A DNA stretch of 64,000 bases, taken from assembly GCF_017742835.1 (NCBI RefSeq), contig NZ_CP072392.1, forward strand, positions 4,611,597 through 4,675,596. The letters run 5' to 3'. This stretch comes from Aquabacter sp. L1I39. Its GTDB lineage: Bacteria; Pseudomonadota; Alphaproteobacteria; Rhizobiales; Xanthobacteraceae. Under the pieces are notes generated by a model. The model worked only from the letters and a program-made list of their open reading frames with translations. It did no database searches and was not told where the DNA came from. A program made the translations under genes and the position numbers. Positions 19,943 through 29,119 of the stretch are shown piece after piece; position 1 is the first letter of the stretch; every line of letters begins with the position of its first letter.

Positions 19943-19975
19943 GAAAAACGCGCGTGACGGGCGTCACGCGCGCAT
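19943..19975 (-). terminator. Rho-independent terminator of the sdh operon
   Basis: GCGCGTGACG and CGTCACGCGC form a 10-bp stem with a two-base loop. Reading the reverse strand, the hairpin is followed by TTTTT. It lies about 40 bases after the sdhB stop codon. Confidence 0.87.
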
Positions 19976-20015
19976 TGAACTGGGTTTGGCCGAGGCGGAG
20001 GAACGTCAGTTCCGC

Positions 20016-20801
20016 TCAGATCTGGCGCTCCACCATCATCTTCTTGATCTCGGCGATGGCTTTGGCCGGGTTCAGGCCCTTCGGGCAGGCCTGGGCGCAG
20101 TTCATGATGGTGTGGCAGCGATAGAGCCGGAAGGGATCTTCCAGATTGTCGAGCCGGGCACCGGTGCGCTCGTCGCGGCTGTCCTTCAGCCAGCGATTGG
20201 CCTGGAGGAGGGCGGCGGGGCCGAGATAGCGGTCGCCGTTCCACCAATAGCTCGGGCAGGAGGTGGAGCAGCAGGCGCACAGGATGCACTCATAGAGGCC
20301 GTCCAGCCGCTCGCGGTCTTCCTTGGACTGGCGCCACTCCTTCTCGGGCGCGGCGGTGTCCGTCTGCAGCCAGGGCTCGATGGACGCGTGCTGGGCGTAG
20401 AAGCGGGTGAGGTCGGGGACGAGGTCTTTGACCACCGGCATGTGGGGCAGGGGATAGACGTTGACCACGCCCTTCACCAGCACCTCGTCCATGCCCTTGG
20501 TGCAGGCCAAGGTGTTGGTGCCGCCAATGTTCATGGCGCAGGACCCGCACACGCCCTCGCGGCAGGAGCGCCGGAAGGTCAGGGTCGGATCGATCTTGTT
20601 CTTGATGTAGATGAGGCCGTCGAGCACCATCGGGCCGCAATCCTCGCGGTCCACATAATAGGTGTCGATGCTGGGATTCTTGCCGTCGTCAGGGTTCCAG
20701 CGATAGATGCGGAATTCCGTGACCTTGGTCGCGCCCTTGGGCTTCGGCCACACCTTTCCGCCGGAGATCTGCGAATTCTTGGGAAGTGCGAGCTCAACCA
20801 T
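20016..20801 (-). CDS. sdhB: Succinate dehydrogenase iron-sulfur subunit
   Basis: A 261-residue subunit carrying the three Fe-S clusters of complex II, passing electrons from FAD to ubiquinone. The [2Fe-2S] ligands lie in [21 protein letters not shown]. The [4Fe-4S] and [3Fe-4S] ligands lie in [16 protein letters not shown] and [17 protein letters not shown]. The start MVELALPKN is chosen because the upstream extension is not SdhB-like. It is the last gene of sdhC-sdhD-sdhA-sdhB, separated from sdhA by an unusual 220-base gap. Confidence 0.97.
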   Translation of the reverse strand: MVELALPKNSQISGGKVWPKPKGATKVTEFRIYRWNPDDGKNPSIDTYYVDREDCGPMVLDGLIYIKNKIDPTLTFRRSCREGVCGSCAMNIGGTNTLACTKGMDEVLVKGVVNVYPLPHMPVVKDLVPDLTRFYAQHASIEPWLQTDTAAPEKEWRQSKEDRERLDGLYECILCACCSTSCPSYWWNGDRYLGPAALLQANRWLKDSRDERTGARLDNLEDPFRLYRCHTIMNCAQACPKGLNPAKAIAEIKKMMVERQI

Positions 20802-20845
20802 TGGTGCATCCTGCTCGCCGGCTGCGCCGGGCGTAAGAAGGGGTC

Positions 20846-20989
20846 TCAATCATCCAGCAGGTCGCGGCGATCCCAGCGGAAGCGCCGCTCCTCCTCGCGG
20901 TCCTGGCGCCCGTCGCGCCAGTTCGGTCTTGGCTGCGGCGAGCCGGGCAGTGGTGGCCACCAACGGATCGAGGCCGTCCATCCACCCAC
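20846..20989 (-). CDS. Possible small protein between sdhA and sdhB (frame uncertain)
   Basis: Two overlapping short frames fill the sdhA-sdhB gap. One starts [20 protein letters not shown] (from 20981) and degenerates after about 24 residues. The other, running to 20846, ends [18 protein letters not shown]. Joined by a +1 shift near 20910 they would give one coherent ~45-residue helical, charged protein. I report the frame that keeps the acidic C-terminus, with a GTG start. It is either a frameshifted small gene, a sequencing error or chance coding potential. Confidence 0.3.
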   Translation of the reverse strand: MGGWTASIRWWPPLPGSPQPRPNWRDGRQDREEERRFRWDRRDLLDD

Positions 20990-21021
20990 GCTCTCCTCCG
21001 CGAAAGCCCTGCGACGCGCGC

Positions 21022-22860
21022 TCAGTACACGCGCTTCTTGGGCTCAATATACTGGATGTCGTTCGACAGGGTGTAGGTGTGAACCGGCCGGTCGTCGAGC
21101 TTCACCTGCCCCGTGGCGGTGTCGAGATAGGCCAGGGTGTGCTTCATCCAATTGTGGTCGTCCCGGTCCGGATAATCCTCGCGGGCATGGGCGCCACGGC
21201 TTTCCTTGCGGTTGGCCGCGCTTTCCATGGTCACCACCGCCTGGGAAATGAGGTTGTCATATTCCAGGGTCTCGATCAGGTCCGAATTCCAGACCAGCGA
21301 GCGGTCGGACACGCCGATATTTGAGGTGGCCGAGAACACGTCGTGGATGAGCGTGCGCCCTTCCTCCAGCACTTCGCCGGTGCGGAACACCGCGCAATTG
21401 CTCTGCATCACCCGCTGCATGCGGGCCCGCAGCTCGGCGGTCGGGGTATCGCCCTTGGCATTGCGGAAGTGGTCGAGGCGCGAGAGCGACTTGTCGGCGC
21501 TGTCGGCGGGCAGTTCGCGGTGCTTCTCGCCCGGCTGCACCACCTCGGCGGCGCGCAGCGCCGCGGCGCGGCCAAACACCACGAGGTCGATGAGCGAGTT
21601 GGAGCCCAGGCGGTTGGCGCCGTGCACGGAAACGCAGGCGGCCTCGCCGATGGCCATCAGTCCGGGCACCACCTTGTCCGGATCGCCATGCACCTTGTTC
21701 AGCACCTCACCATGATAATTGGTGGGGATGCCGCCCATATTGTAGTGCACGGTCGGGATGACCGGGATCGGCTCGCGCGTCACGTCCACGCCGGCGAAGA
21801 TGCGCGCGCTTTCCGAGATGCCGGGCAGGCGCTCGTGCAGGATCTTCGGGTCCAGATGGTCGAGATGCAGGAAGATGTGGTCCTTGTTCTTGCCCACGCC
21901 CCGACCTTCGCGGATCTCCATGGTCATGGAGCGCGAGACCACGTCGCGGGAAGCAAGGTCCTTGGCCGATGGGGCATAGCGCTCCATGAAGCGCTCGCCC
22001 TCGGAATTGGTCAGGTAGCCACCTTCGCCGCGCGAGCCCTCGGTGATGAGGCAGCCCGAGCCGTAGATGCCGGTGGGATGGAACTGCACGAACTCCATGT
22101 CCTGGAGCGGCAGGCCCGCGCGCAGCACCATGGCATTGCCGTCGCCCGTGCAGGTATGGGCCGAGGTCGCCGAGAAATAGGCGCGGCCATATCCGCCCGT
22201 GGCGAGGATGGTCAGGTGGGAGCGGAAGCGGTGGATGGTGCCGTCATCGAGCTTCAGGGCGACGACGCCGCGGCAGCGGCCTTCCTCGTCCATGATCAGG
22301 TCGATGGCAAAATACTCGATGAAGAACTCGGCCTTGTGCTTCAGCGCCGCGCCATAGAGCGTGTGCAGCATGGCGTGGCCGGTGCGGTCGGCGGCGGCGC
22401 AGGTGCGCTGGGCGGTGCCCTTGCCGAAATGCGTGGTCATGCCGCCGAACGGGCGCTGGTAGATCTTGCCGTCCTCGGTGCGCGAGAAGGGCACGCCCCA
22501 ATGCTCAAGCTCATAGACGGCGGCCGGCGCGTTGCGCACCAGATATTCGATGGCGTCCTGGTCGCCCAGCCAGTCCGACCCCTTTACGGTGTCGTACATG
22601 TGCCATTCCCACTTGTCCTCGCCCATATTGGCGAGCGAGGCGGCAACGCCGCCCTGGGCGGCCACCGTGTGGGACCGGGTGGGGAACACCTTGGTGATGC
22701 AGGCGGTGCGCAGGCCCGCCTCCGAGCAGCCGACCACCGCGCGCAGGCCCGCGCCACCGGCGCCGACCACGAGCACGTCGTAGGTATGGTCCTGGATCGG
22801 ATAGGCCGCGCCGTTCACGCCGGGGGCGGCTGAGCCGTTGGATGCGTTGGTTTCGGCCAT
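21022..22860 (-). CDS. sdhA: Succinate dehydrogenase flavoprotein subunit
   Basis: The 612-residue catalytic subunit of complex II, oxidising succinate to fumarate with covalent FAD. The FAD-binding motif [16 protein letters not shown] is followed by [14 protein letters not shown], containing the His that carries [38 protein letters not shown] and [20 protein letters not shown] are conserved active-site and FAD blocks. Length is typical. It lies five bases after sdhD. Confidence 0.98.
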   Translation of the reverse strand: MAETNASNGSAAPGVNGAAYPIQDHTYDVLVVGAGGAGLRAVVGCSEAGLRTACITKVFPTRSHTVAAQGGVAASLANMGEDKWEWHMYDTVKGSDWLGDQDAIEYLVRNAPAAVYELEHWGVPFSRTEDGKIYQRPFGGMTTHFGKGTAQRTCAAADRTGHAMLHTLYGAALKHKAEFFIEYFAIDLIMDEEGRCRGVVALKLDDGTIHRFRSHLTILATGGYGRAYFSATSAHTCTGDGNAMVLRAGLPLQDMEFVQFHPTGIYGSGCLITEGSRGEGGYLTNSEGERFMERYAPSAKDLASRDVVSRSMTMEIREGRGVGKNKDHIFLHLDHLDPKILHERLPGISESARIFAGVDVTREPIPVIPTVHYNMGGIPTNYHGEVLNKVHGDPDKVVPGLMAIGEAACVSVHGANRLGSNSLIDLVVFGRAAALRAAEVVQPGEKHRELPADSADKSLSRLDHFRNAKGDTPTAELRARMQRVMQSNCAVFRTGEVLEEGRTLIHDVFSATSNIGVSDRSLVWNSDLIETLEYDNLISQAVVTMESAANRKESRGAHAREDYPDRDDHNWMKHTLAYLDTATGQVKLDDRPVHTYTLSNDIQYIEPKKRVY

Positions 22861-22865
22861 TGCGC

Positions 22866-23252
22866 TCAGCCTCCCAGGCTGATCTTGAGCACGGCAAACG
22901 CGCCGGCAAGACCGATCGCGACCGTGAAGAAGGTGTTGGCGACGATGCAGAGCACCTTCATCGCTTCACCAGTGACATAGTCCTCGATGATGACCTGCAT
23001 GCCGATGCGCATGTGGGTGGTCACCGAAAGCAGCGTGAGCAGCAGGACGATGGCGACGAAGGGGCTGCCGATGGCGGCGCGCGCGGTGGCGTAGCTTTCG
23101 CCCGCCAGCGAGATGACGATGCAGATGAAGGCGATCATCAGCAGGAAATTGGCGGCGCCGGTCACCCGCTGAAGGAAGAAGTGTTCCGTTCCAGAGCGGG
23201 CGGCGCCAAGGCCGCGGACGCGGCCGAGAGGGGTGCGCATGGGGCTGTGCAT
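22866..23252 (-). CDS. sdhD: Succinate dehydrogenase membrane anchor subunit
   Basis: A 128-residue hydrophobic protein with three TM helices anchoring SdhAB and contributing to the quinone site and heme b. [18 protein letters not shown] and [17 protein letters not shown] match alphaproteobacterial SdhD. The latter contains the His near the heme and the Asp-Tyr near the quinone. It is ten bases downstream of sdhC. Confidence 0.94.
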   Translation of the reverse strand: MHSPMRTPLGRVRGLGAARSGTEHFFLQRVTGAANFLLMIAFICIVISLAGESYATARAAIGSPFVAIVLLLTLLSVTTHMRIGMQVIIEDYVTGEAMKVLCIVANTFFTVAIGLAGAFAVLKISLGG

Positions 23253-23262
23253 GTCTCTCTCC

Positions 23263-23664
23263 TCAGCCCTTTACGGCCAGGCCGATGATCCAGATCAGCA
23301 GCGTCAGCGCCACCGAGCCGGCCAAAGTGGCCTTGGCCAGCAGGACACGCTCATTGGCGCCGAAGCCGATGAGGAAGTCCCACAGGAAGTGGCGGATGCC
23401 GCCGAGGGCATGGTGCAGGAGCGCCCAGGTGAAGCCGAACAGGATCAGCATGCCGAGCCAGGAGCCGGCAATACCCGAGAAGGTGGCATAGGCACCCGGC
23501 GAGGTCGCCGCCGCCAGCAGCCACCACACCAGGATGACCGTGCCGAAATAGAGGGCACCACCGGTGATGCGGTGCACGATGGACATCATCATCGTGAACA
23601 GCGGACGGTAAATCTGCAGGTGGGGCGATAGCGGGCGCGTGACGCGCGTGGGGCTGTCGGCCAT
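23263..23664 (-). CDS. sdhC: Succinate dehydrogenase cytochrome b556 subunit
   Basis: A 133-residue inner-membrane subunit with three TM helices. RPLSPHLQIYRPLFTMMMSI and SIVHRITGGALYFGTV are the SdhC signature, and LLHHALGGIRHFLWD contains the heme-ligating His region. It is the first gene of sdhCDAB, so the operon promoter lies in the 224-base gap 23665-23888, where no clear hexamers are visible. Confidence 0.95.
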   Translation of the reverse strand: MADSPTRVTRPLSPHLQIYRPLFTMMMSIVHRITGGALYFGTVILVWWLLAAATSPGAYATFSGIAGSWLGMLILFGFTWALLHHALGGIRHFLWDFLIGFGANERVLLAKATLAGSVALTLLIWIIGLAVKG

Positions 23665-23888
23665 GGGCCTCCTCCAAAAATCGACCGATCAGGTATCTCA
23701 ATCGTCGACAGTTCGCAACGATTCCAAAGCACAGTATCGCGCGGACTGCTCCAATATGACGCGGTGCGGAAAAAAGGTAGAGAATTCCGCGCAGATCCCC
23801 CCGGTCAGCCCAGCGTATCTCACGGGGCTTGGGCCTGAAAGCACCTCCTCCGGCAGGCCGCCGCCAAAAAAAACCATGCGATCGGCCG

Positions 23889-24815
23889 TCACCGGGCCGG
23901 AAAGGGCAGGATCGCCTTCCACCAGGGGTTCGGAGGCGGCACGTCCCAGCGTCGGCGCAGCTCAAGGATGAAGGGGGCGACGAAGGCGCTGGAGTGAAAC
24001 TTCCCCGCATAGGTGGCCAGAAGGTCGGCGTCCCAGAGGATATTGAGCGGGCAATCGCAGGTTCTTGGGTCATGCCAGGTGCCGTGCTCGTCCACCACCC
24101 GGACATCGCACCCGCAGATGGCCGCCTCCCGCAGCAGATTGCTGTAATGGTCATAGGAATAAAGGGTGCGCGTGCGACGCAGCGTCTCGCCCAGGGCGGC
24201 CATGTTCGGGGTCAGGGATTCCAGCGGCTCAATGATCCTGCCCGCGGGCAGGGGAAACCGCTCGGCCAGGGGCGCGCCCTTATAGACGAAGGAGCAGTCC
24301 AGGGTCTTCGGCACGGCGGGGTCTGGATAGATGTGGGCGGGGTCCACCAGCCCCAGCCAGAGGACCCGTTCCGGCCCAAGCGGCTCGGCGACCGCCCGCT
24401 GGACGTCGGCGCGCTTCTGAGGATCGTAGAAGAACACCATCTCGGTTTCGGGATAATGGGTATCGCCGCCGATCAGCCCAGGCGTGTTGAGCGCCCAGCG
24501 CACCACCCGGCCGGCGCCGCAGGGATTGCCGGACACGATCTCCGGATAGACCAGGATGGCGTCATCCACCGGCCCCTCGTGCAGGAAGCAGTTCCAGTGC
24601 GGCAAAGGGTGGCCCGGCTCGGCGAGAAGGGCGCTGGGATAGCCGCTCACGTTCAGGTGGTGGCACAGGCGGTACAGCGCCCGGATGCCGGAACTGGTGT
24701 GGGTGTAAGGCGGGGCCCAGATGAGGAAGGTCTTGGGCGTGTACCGCAGAATGTCGGCCCGACGGGTGACAGCGGGACGCGTCACATCGGGGCTGGTCAC
24801 GCCGGTGCTGGTCAC
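23889..24815 (-). CDS. Glycosyltransferase-like protein of unknown specificity
   Basis: A 308-residue protein. The core begins TFLIWAPPYTHTSSGIRALY, resembling the N-terminal domain of GT-B glycosyltransferases. Later come SYDHYSNLLREAAICGCDVR, like the nucleotide-sugar-binding Glu block, and CPLNILWDADLLATY. No sugar donor can be named. Its start overlaps the end of the upstream acyltransferase-like gene by four bases (ATGA), so the two are translationally coupled. Together they suggest cell-surface glycan or glycoconjugate modification, which is inference. Confidence 0.62.
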   Translation of the reverse strand: MTSTGVTSPDVTRPAVTRRADILRYTPKTFLIWAPPYTHTSSGIRALYRLCHHLNVSGYPSALLAEPGHPLPHWNCFLHEGPVDDAILVYPEIVSGNPCGAGRVVRWALNTPGLIGGDTHYPETEMVFFYDPQKRADVQRAVAEPLGPERVLWLGLVDPAHIYPDPAVPKTLDCSFVYKGAPLAERFPLPAGRIIEPLESLTPNMAALGETLRRTRTLYSYDHYSNLLREAAICGCDVRVVDEHGTWHDPRTCDCPLNILWDADLLATYAGKFHSSAFVAPFILELRRRWDVPPPNPWWKAILPFPAR

Positions 24816-25699
24816 GCGGGCCTCCGATAGGCAGGGAAATAGGCGCTTTCCGCGGCGCCCGCGCTGAGCCGGGCATAGGCCTGCCGATCATTGACCACCC
24901 GGATCATGTGGACCGGCGCGGTGGCATTGACCCAGCGCGACTTGAACACCTTCAGGCCGGGCCGGGCACTGGCGGGCAGGCCGCCGATGAGCAGCCGCAC
25001 CCCATGGGCGCGGGCAAAGTCCTGCAGGCCGTGCATCAGGAGATAGGAGGCATTCCAGCGCAGACCCTCGGCGGTGGGAACCGTATGCAGGATTTGCAGC
25101 CCGTCGCCGAAGACGACACCGCAGGCCATGGCGCCGATGGCATCGCCGGACCTGACGCGAAAGAAGCGGCTTTCCTTCAGCCCGGCCACGGCACGGAAAT
25201 GGCGGGCGTCCATGTCGAACAGGCCGGTGAGGTGGCGGGCGGCCTTCAGCGCCCCATAGAGGGCGCAGATGGCAAGGCGGTCTTCGTCCGCCGTCACCTC
25301 CTCAAACACCGCGTGCCGGGCGCAGGCGTCCAGCCGGGCCCGCGCCCGCGGGCTCAGGGGCGGCGGCGGCAGGCGAGGATCATAGACGAAATGGTGCTTC
25401 AGGAGCACCGCGTCGCACTCCGCGCGCGCGGGCACATAGCCGGGCTGGCACAGCACGGTCACGGTCACAAGGTCCGGGAAATCCGCCTGGAGCGACCGGA
25501 TCTGGCCGGGGTCGCTGATCCAAAGATAGGGCCAAGGCGAGATGCCGTCCTCAAGCTGGGTGCCGGGAATGGTTCGCCGCAGCAGGACGAAGCGGCCGGA
25601 CGGATGGGCCGCGGCCCGCCCCACATGCGCGAGGCCTTCGGCATAGGCGAAACGGTTGAACGGGCAGTCCACGTCCGAAAAGGTGCTCCCCGCTCCCAT
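24812..25699 (-). CDS. FemAB/GNAT-like acyltransferase-family protein
   Basis: About 295 residues with features of GNAT-fold, FemAB-like acyl- or aminoacyltransferases. These are FFRVRSGDAIGAMACGVVFG, LRWNASYLLMHGLQDFARAH and the LKVFKSRWVN block near the C-terminus, where FK-RW is typical. It is translationally coupled to the glycosyltransferase-like gene. The ATG at 25699 is preferred, because the in-frame ATG at 25768 would put its ribosome binding site inside a 21-bp hairpin. The substrate is unknown. Confidence 0.6.
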   Translation of the reverse strand: MGAGSTFSDVDCPFNRFAYAEGLAHVGRAAAHPSGRFVLLRRTIPGTQLEDGISPWPYLWISDPGQIRSLQADFPDLVTVTVLCQPGYVPARAECDAVLLKHHFVYDPRLPPPPLSPRARARLDACARHAVFEEVTADEDRLAICALYGALKAARHLTGLFDMDARHFRAVAGLKESRFFRVRSGDAIGAMACGVVFGDGLQILHTVPTAEGLRWNASYLLMHGLQDFARAHGVRLLIGGLPASARPGLKVFKSRWVNATAPVHMIRVVNDRQAYARLSAGAAESAYFPAYRRPA

Positions 25700-25773
25700 G
25701 CGCCCGGCCCAGCCCGCCAGCCGCGATGTCCTATCGCACCGGCCGGAAATCGTCGAGCCGGCTTTCATGCAAA

Positions 25774-25832
25774 CAGGGCCCGCGCCATCCGATCTGGCCG
25801 CCGTCTGGCGTGATCGGATGGCGCGGGCCCTG
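25774..25832 (-). terminator. Long perfect hairpin downstream of ompW-like gene
   Basis: An exact 21-bp inverted repeat (arms 25774-25794 and 25812-25832, inner end GATC, outer end CAGGG) surrounds a 17-base loop. It lies 70 bases after the OmpW-family stop codon. On the reverse strand it is followed by TTTGC only. It could be a terminator or a solitary palindromic repeat unit. Confidence 0.65.
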
Positions 25833-25903
25833 TCGAATGCCCGTCGCGGGCGAAGACCCGGTCAGGCGGGGACGGCCATGGCCATCCCCGCTCGACCACT
25901 GGA

Positions 25904-26596
25904 TCAGAAGCGGTAGGTCACACCGGCGGCGACCAGCCAGGGGTTCAGGTCGGCCTGGCCCGGCAGGGTGGTGGCGCCGACGCCCACGTCGAAGCTCGGG
26001 GTGAGGAAGATCTTCTTCACGTCGACGTTGATGCCCCAGTGCTTGTCGAACATGTAGTCGAAGCCGGCCTGCAGCGCCCAGCCCCAGGTGTTCTGGAGGC
26101 TGAGGGAGGTCACCGAGTTCGTTGTGCTGGTGTTGTAGAAGAAGGTGTAGTTCACGCCGAAGCCCACATACGGCTTGAACGCGCCCAGCTCGGTGAAGTG
26201 ATACTGCAGGGTCAGCGTGGGCGGCAGGATCCAGGTGCTGCCGATCTTGCCGAGGCTGGAAATGGCATCCTGGCCGTAGATGTTGGACTTCGTGGTGCCC
26301 AGGATCAATTCGAGGGCCACGTTCTTGGTCAGGAAGTAGGAGATGTCCAGTTCCGGCGTGATCGAGTTGGAATAGGACAGGTTGGAGCCGGCCACGCCCT
26401 GGACGTTGCCGCCGTCCATGGGCAGCACGCCGAGGGCGCGCAGGCGGATCATCCATGGGCTCTGTTCCGTCACCGGCTGCACCGGCGCCTTCACCACCGG
26501 CGAGAGGTCCGCCGCGCTCGCGGCCGTTGCGAAAGCCGCCGTCATCATCGTCGCGGCGAAAAGGCCGATCCGCCCCCAGAAGCCCTTCGTAGCCAT
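25904..26596 (-). CDS. ompW: OmpW-family outer membrane protein
   Basis: A 230-residue outer membrane beta-barrel protein, predicted eight-stranded and thought to pass small hydrophobic compounds. The signal peptide MATKGFWGRIGLFAATMMTA ends near ATAASA-AD. SYFLTKNVALELILGTT, LQYHFTELGAFKPYVGFGVN and the terminal aromatic VAAGVTYRF are family features. The ATG at 26596 gives a standard signal peptide, whereas the one at 26617 adds a charged leader. An FNR-type box lies 64 bases upstream, consistent with oxygen control known for ompW in other bacteria. Confidence 0.92.
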   Translation of the reverse strand: MATKGFWGRIGLFAATMMTAAFATAASAADLSPVVKAPVQPVTEQSPWMIRLRALGVLPMDGGNVQGVAGSNLSYSNSITPELDISYFLTKNVALELILGTTKSNIYGQDAISSLGKIGSTWILPPTLTLQYHFTELGAFKPYVGFGVNYTFFYNTSTTNSVTSLSLQNTWGWALQAGFDYMFDKHWGINVDVKKIFLTPSFDVGVGATTLPGQADLNPWLVAAGVTYRF

Positions 26597-26659
26597 GTCC
26601 CAGTCCCTTTGTGTCAAACGTGACTGGGCGAGACTTGTCCGGCATCGGGGTCAGAAAGT

Positions 26660-26673
26660 TTGAGATAGATCAA
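26660..26673. promoter_or_regulatory. FNR/FixK-type box upstream of ompW
   Basis: TTGAGATAGATCAA matches the consensus TTGAT-N4-ATCAA at nine of ten positions. Its centre is about 70 bases upstream of the ompW start, suitable for activation under oxygen limitation. It could instead serve the divergent esterase gene, whose start is about 195 bases away. Confidence 0.6.
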
Positions 26674-26867
26674 ATCTGGAGCCTTGCCTTGTGGCTGCCT
26701 TCATTCCGCCTTGCCGATGTGGCTTGCGCGCAACAGCCGGGAGCACAATTTCTGCGACATGCTGTCCACTCGACATGAGTCGGCTCTGGTCAGCCGGGGA
26801 ATGGATCGCTGTGACTGAGAGTGAAAACGTACAGGTGTCGTTGCGTCAGGGGGGCGAGTCGCTGCGG

Positions 26868-28004
26868 ATGCGCCAAACCGCCGGGGCGATTCCGCGTGCC
26901 GTCCGCCCCTTCGCCCTGATGCTGGCAATCCTTGTCCCTGCTTTTTGGGGCATGGCCAATGCCGCGCACGCGCAAGCCGATCCGGCCGCACCGAATATCG
27001 CCGCCTCGAACCTCGCCGAGGAGCACATCCAGGTGGGCCGGGAGGACCGGACCTATCTCATCTCCCGCCCGCCTGGCGCCACCGGCCCCGCGCCGACCGT
27101 GATCGCGCTCCACGCCGCCGGGCAGTCCTCCCAGAGCTTCCGCGACTATGTGGGGCTCGACGTGACGGCCACGCCCCAGGGGGTGGTCACGGTCTATCCC
27201 CAGGGTATCGGGCGGGTCTGGAATGATGGCCGGCCCGCCGCCATGCGCCTGAAAGCGATCCTCACGCCCGGCGACGACGTGCCCTTCCTCATTCTGCTGG
27301 TGCAGCGTCTGGTGCAGGAGGGCATCGCCGATCCGCGCCGGATCTATCTGCTGGGCATTTCCAATGGCGGCTTCATGGTGGAGCGCATGGCCTGCGAGCA
27401 TGCGGGCCTGTTTGCCGCCTTCGCCGTCACCATGGCCACCGCGCCGGCCAATTATCGCGAGGAATGCGCCCCGTCCCGGCCGGTGCCCATCATGTTCGTG
27501 CACGGGACCGCCGATTCCGTGATCGGCTGGTTCGGCTTCTGGACACCGCTCGGCGCCACCTTGTCCGCGCCCGACAGCGCGCTCCTTTATGCGGCGCTCG
27601 ACCGCTGTGCGCAGACGGCCACCGAGCCGCTGGCGGATCGCGATCCGCTCGACGGCACCTCCATCAGTCTTCAGACCTGGACCAGTTGCGAAGGCGGCGC
27701 CGAGGTGCGCCTCTACAAGGTGGAGGGCGGGGGACACCAGTCGCCCGCGCGCGTGCGCACCAAGCCGGATCTTGCTTCGTCCGTGCTGGGCCTGCGCAGC
27801 CGCGACCTGGACATGGGCGAGGCGTCGCTCGCCTTCTTCTCCCGCTTCGCCCTGCCGGGGCCGGACCCCGTCCCCGCGCCAGCGGCGAAGCGCACCACTG
27901 GCAAGCCGGCCCCCGCCAACTCCGCTACCCCCAAGGGGACGGCCAATGGCGCGCGCCCCAAGCCCGCCTCCGCCGATGCTCAGCGGGGCAGCAAGACCCA
28001 ATAG
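26868..28004 (+). CDS. Secreted PHB-depolymerase/feruloyl-esterase-family hydrolase
   Basis: A 378-residue alpha/beta hydrolase of the LpqC/PHB depolymerase family. The signal peptide is FALMLAILVPAFWGMANA followed by AHAQ. PTVIALHAAGQSSQSF contains the oxyanion-hole HxxG-like region. The nucleophile elbow is LLGISNGGFM (G-x-S-x-G), the acid is in FVHGTADSVIGWF and the catalytic His in EGGGHQSP. The final 45 residues are a Pro/Ala/Lys-rich disordered tail. Upstream in-frame starts (GTG 26811, ATG 26775) exist. Its last 25 bases overlap the convergent mesaconyl-CoA hydratase gene. Confidence 0.8.
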   Translation: MRQTAGAIPRAVRPFALMLAILVPAFWGMANAAHAQADPAAPNIAASNLAEEHIQVGREDRTYLISRPPGATGPAPTVIALHAAGQSSQSFRDYVGLDVTATPQGVVTVYPQGIGRVWNDGRPAAMRLKAILTPGDDVPFLILLVQRLVQEGIADPRRIYLLGISNGGFMVERMACEHAGLFAAFAVTMATAPANYREECAPSRPVPIMFVHGTADSVIGWFGFWTPLGATLSAPDSALLYAALDRCAQTATEPLADRDPLDGTSISLQTWTSCEGGAEVRLYKVEGGGHQSPARVRTKPDLASSVLGLRSRDLDMGEASLAFFSRFALPGPDPVPAPAAKRTTGKPAPANSATPKGTANGARPKPASADAQRGSKTQ

Positions 28005-29029
28005 TCGAGGTCGAGGATCACGCTCGGGTCATAGTCCTCGCCGGCCTTCAGCGGAAAATCGGCGCAGGGCCGGTCCTTGGTGGCGATGGTGCGCACGCGC
28101 AGCGCGCCCACATCGTCGCGGCCGGAAATCTCTGCCTTGTCGAGGATCTCGCTCCAGGCGAACACGGTCAGCCCGGCAAAGAGCGGGGAGACGTGGCGCC
28201 CGCCATTGATGGCGGCCACATGGAAGGCATTGGACAGCCCGTTAAAGGACAGCGCCCGGGCAATGGAAATGACGTGCCCGCCATAGATCAGCCGGCGGCC
28301 GAAGCGGCCCTGGCCCTCGGTGAACTGGTTGAAATGCACCTTTGCCGTGTTCTGGTAGAGGCGGGTGGCGATCATGTGCTCCGCCTCCTCCACCGTCATG
28401 CCGTCCACATGATCGATCTTCTCGCCCACCTCATAGTCGCCGAAGCGGTAGGGCGAGCCCGAGAGGTCGTCCCGCCATTCGGAGGCGTCCAGCGGCGGGA
28501 CGGCATCGCCCAGCGCGTCGGGGGCCAGCGCCGCGGGCAGCTTGGGCACCACCGCCTCCACCGCCGGCGTCTTGGGATCGCGCTTGCGCACCATCACCCA
28601 GCGCACATAGTCGAGCACCTCGACGCCGTCCTGGTTGAAGCCGGTGGAGCGCACATAGACGACGCCGCTCTGGCCGTTGGAATTCTCCCGCAGCCCGATC
28701 ACCTCGGAGACCGCATGCAGCGTGTCGCCGGGATAGACCGGGGCGAGGAACCGCCCGCCGGCATAACCGAGATTGGCCACCGCATTCAGCGAGATGTCCG
28801 GCACCGTCTTGCCGAACACCACGTGGAAGACGAGAAGGTCATCCACCGGCGCGCGGGGATAGCCCAGCGCCTGGGCGAAGCTGTCGGCGGACTGCACCGC
28901 GAAGCGCGAGCCATAGAGCGCGCTATAGAGGCTCACATCGCCCGCCGTGATGGTGCGCGGCGTGGCGTGCCGGATCACCTGGCCGACGGAGAAATCCTCG
29001 AAGAAGTTGCCGGAACTGGTTTTCGTCAT
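27980..29029 (-). CDS. mch: Mesaconyl-CoA hydratase (beta-methylmalyl-CoA dehydratase), double-MaoC
   Basis: A 349-residue double hot-dog protein that interconverts mesaconyl-CoA and beta-methylmalyl-CoA in the ethylmalonyl-CoA pathway of acetate assimilation. The first domain opens GNFFEDFSVGQVIRHATPRT and the second RFGDYEVGEKIDHVDGMTVE. FGRRLIYGGHVISIARALSF holds the GGH block of (R)-hydratases. Length fits Mch (about 343 residues). The malyl-CoA lyase-type gene at 37 kb and the CoA-transferase at 40 kb support this role. The start is the ATG at 29029, and the frame stays open far upstream without protein-like content. Confidence 0.87.
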   Translation of the reverse strand: MTKTSSGNFFEDFSVGQVIRHATPRTITAGDVSLYSALYGSRFAVQSADSFAQALGYPRAPVDDLLVFHVVFGKTVPDISLNAVANLGYAGGRFLAPVYPGDTLHAVSEVIGLRENSNGQSGVVYVRSTGFNQDGVEVLDYVRWVMVRKRDPKTPAVEAVVPKLPAALAPDALGDAVPPLDASEWRDDLSGSPYRFGDYEVGEKIDHVDGMTVEEAEHMIATRLYQNTAKVHFNQFTEGQGRFGRRLIYGGHVISIARALSFNGLSNAFHVAAINGGRHVSPLFAGLTVFAWSEILDKAEISGRDDVGALRVRTIATKDRPCADFPLKAGEDYDPSVILDLDYWVLLPR

Positions 29030-29119
29030 GGAGCCCCTCACGCGCTTTGTGGCATGTTGGACCACGGCCAAGGTGCAACGCAACAGGGGAGCGCCCCCGC
29101 GCTTGACGGCGCGTGCCCC

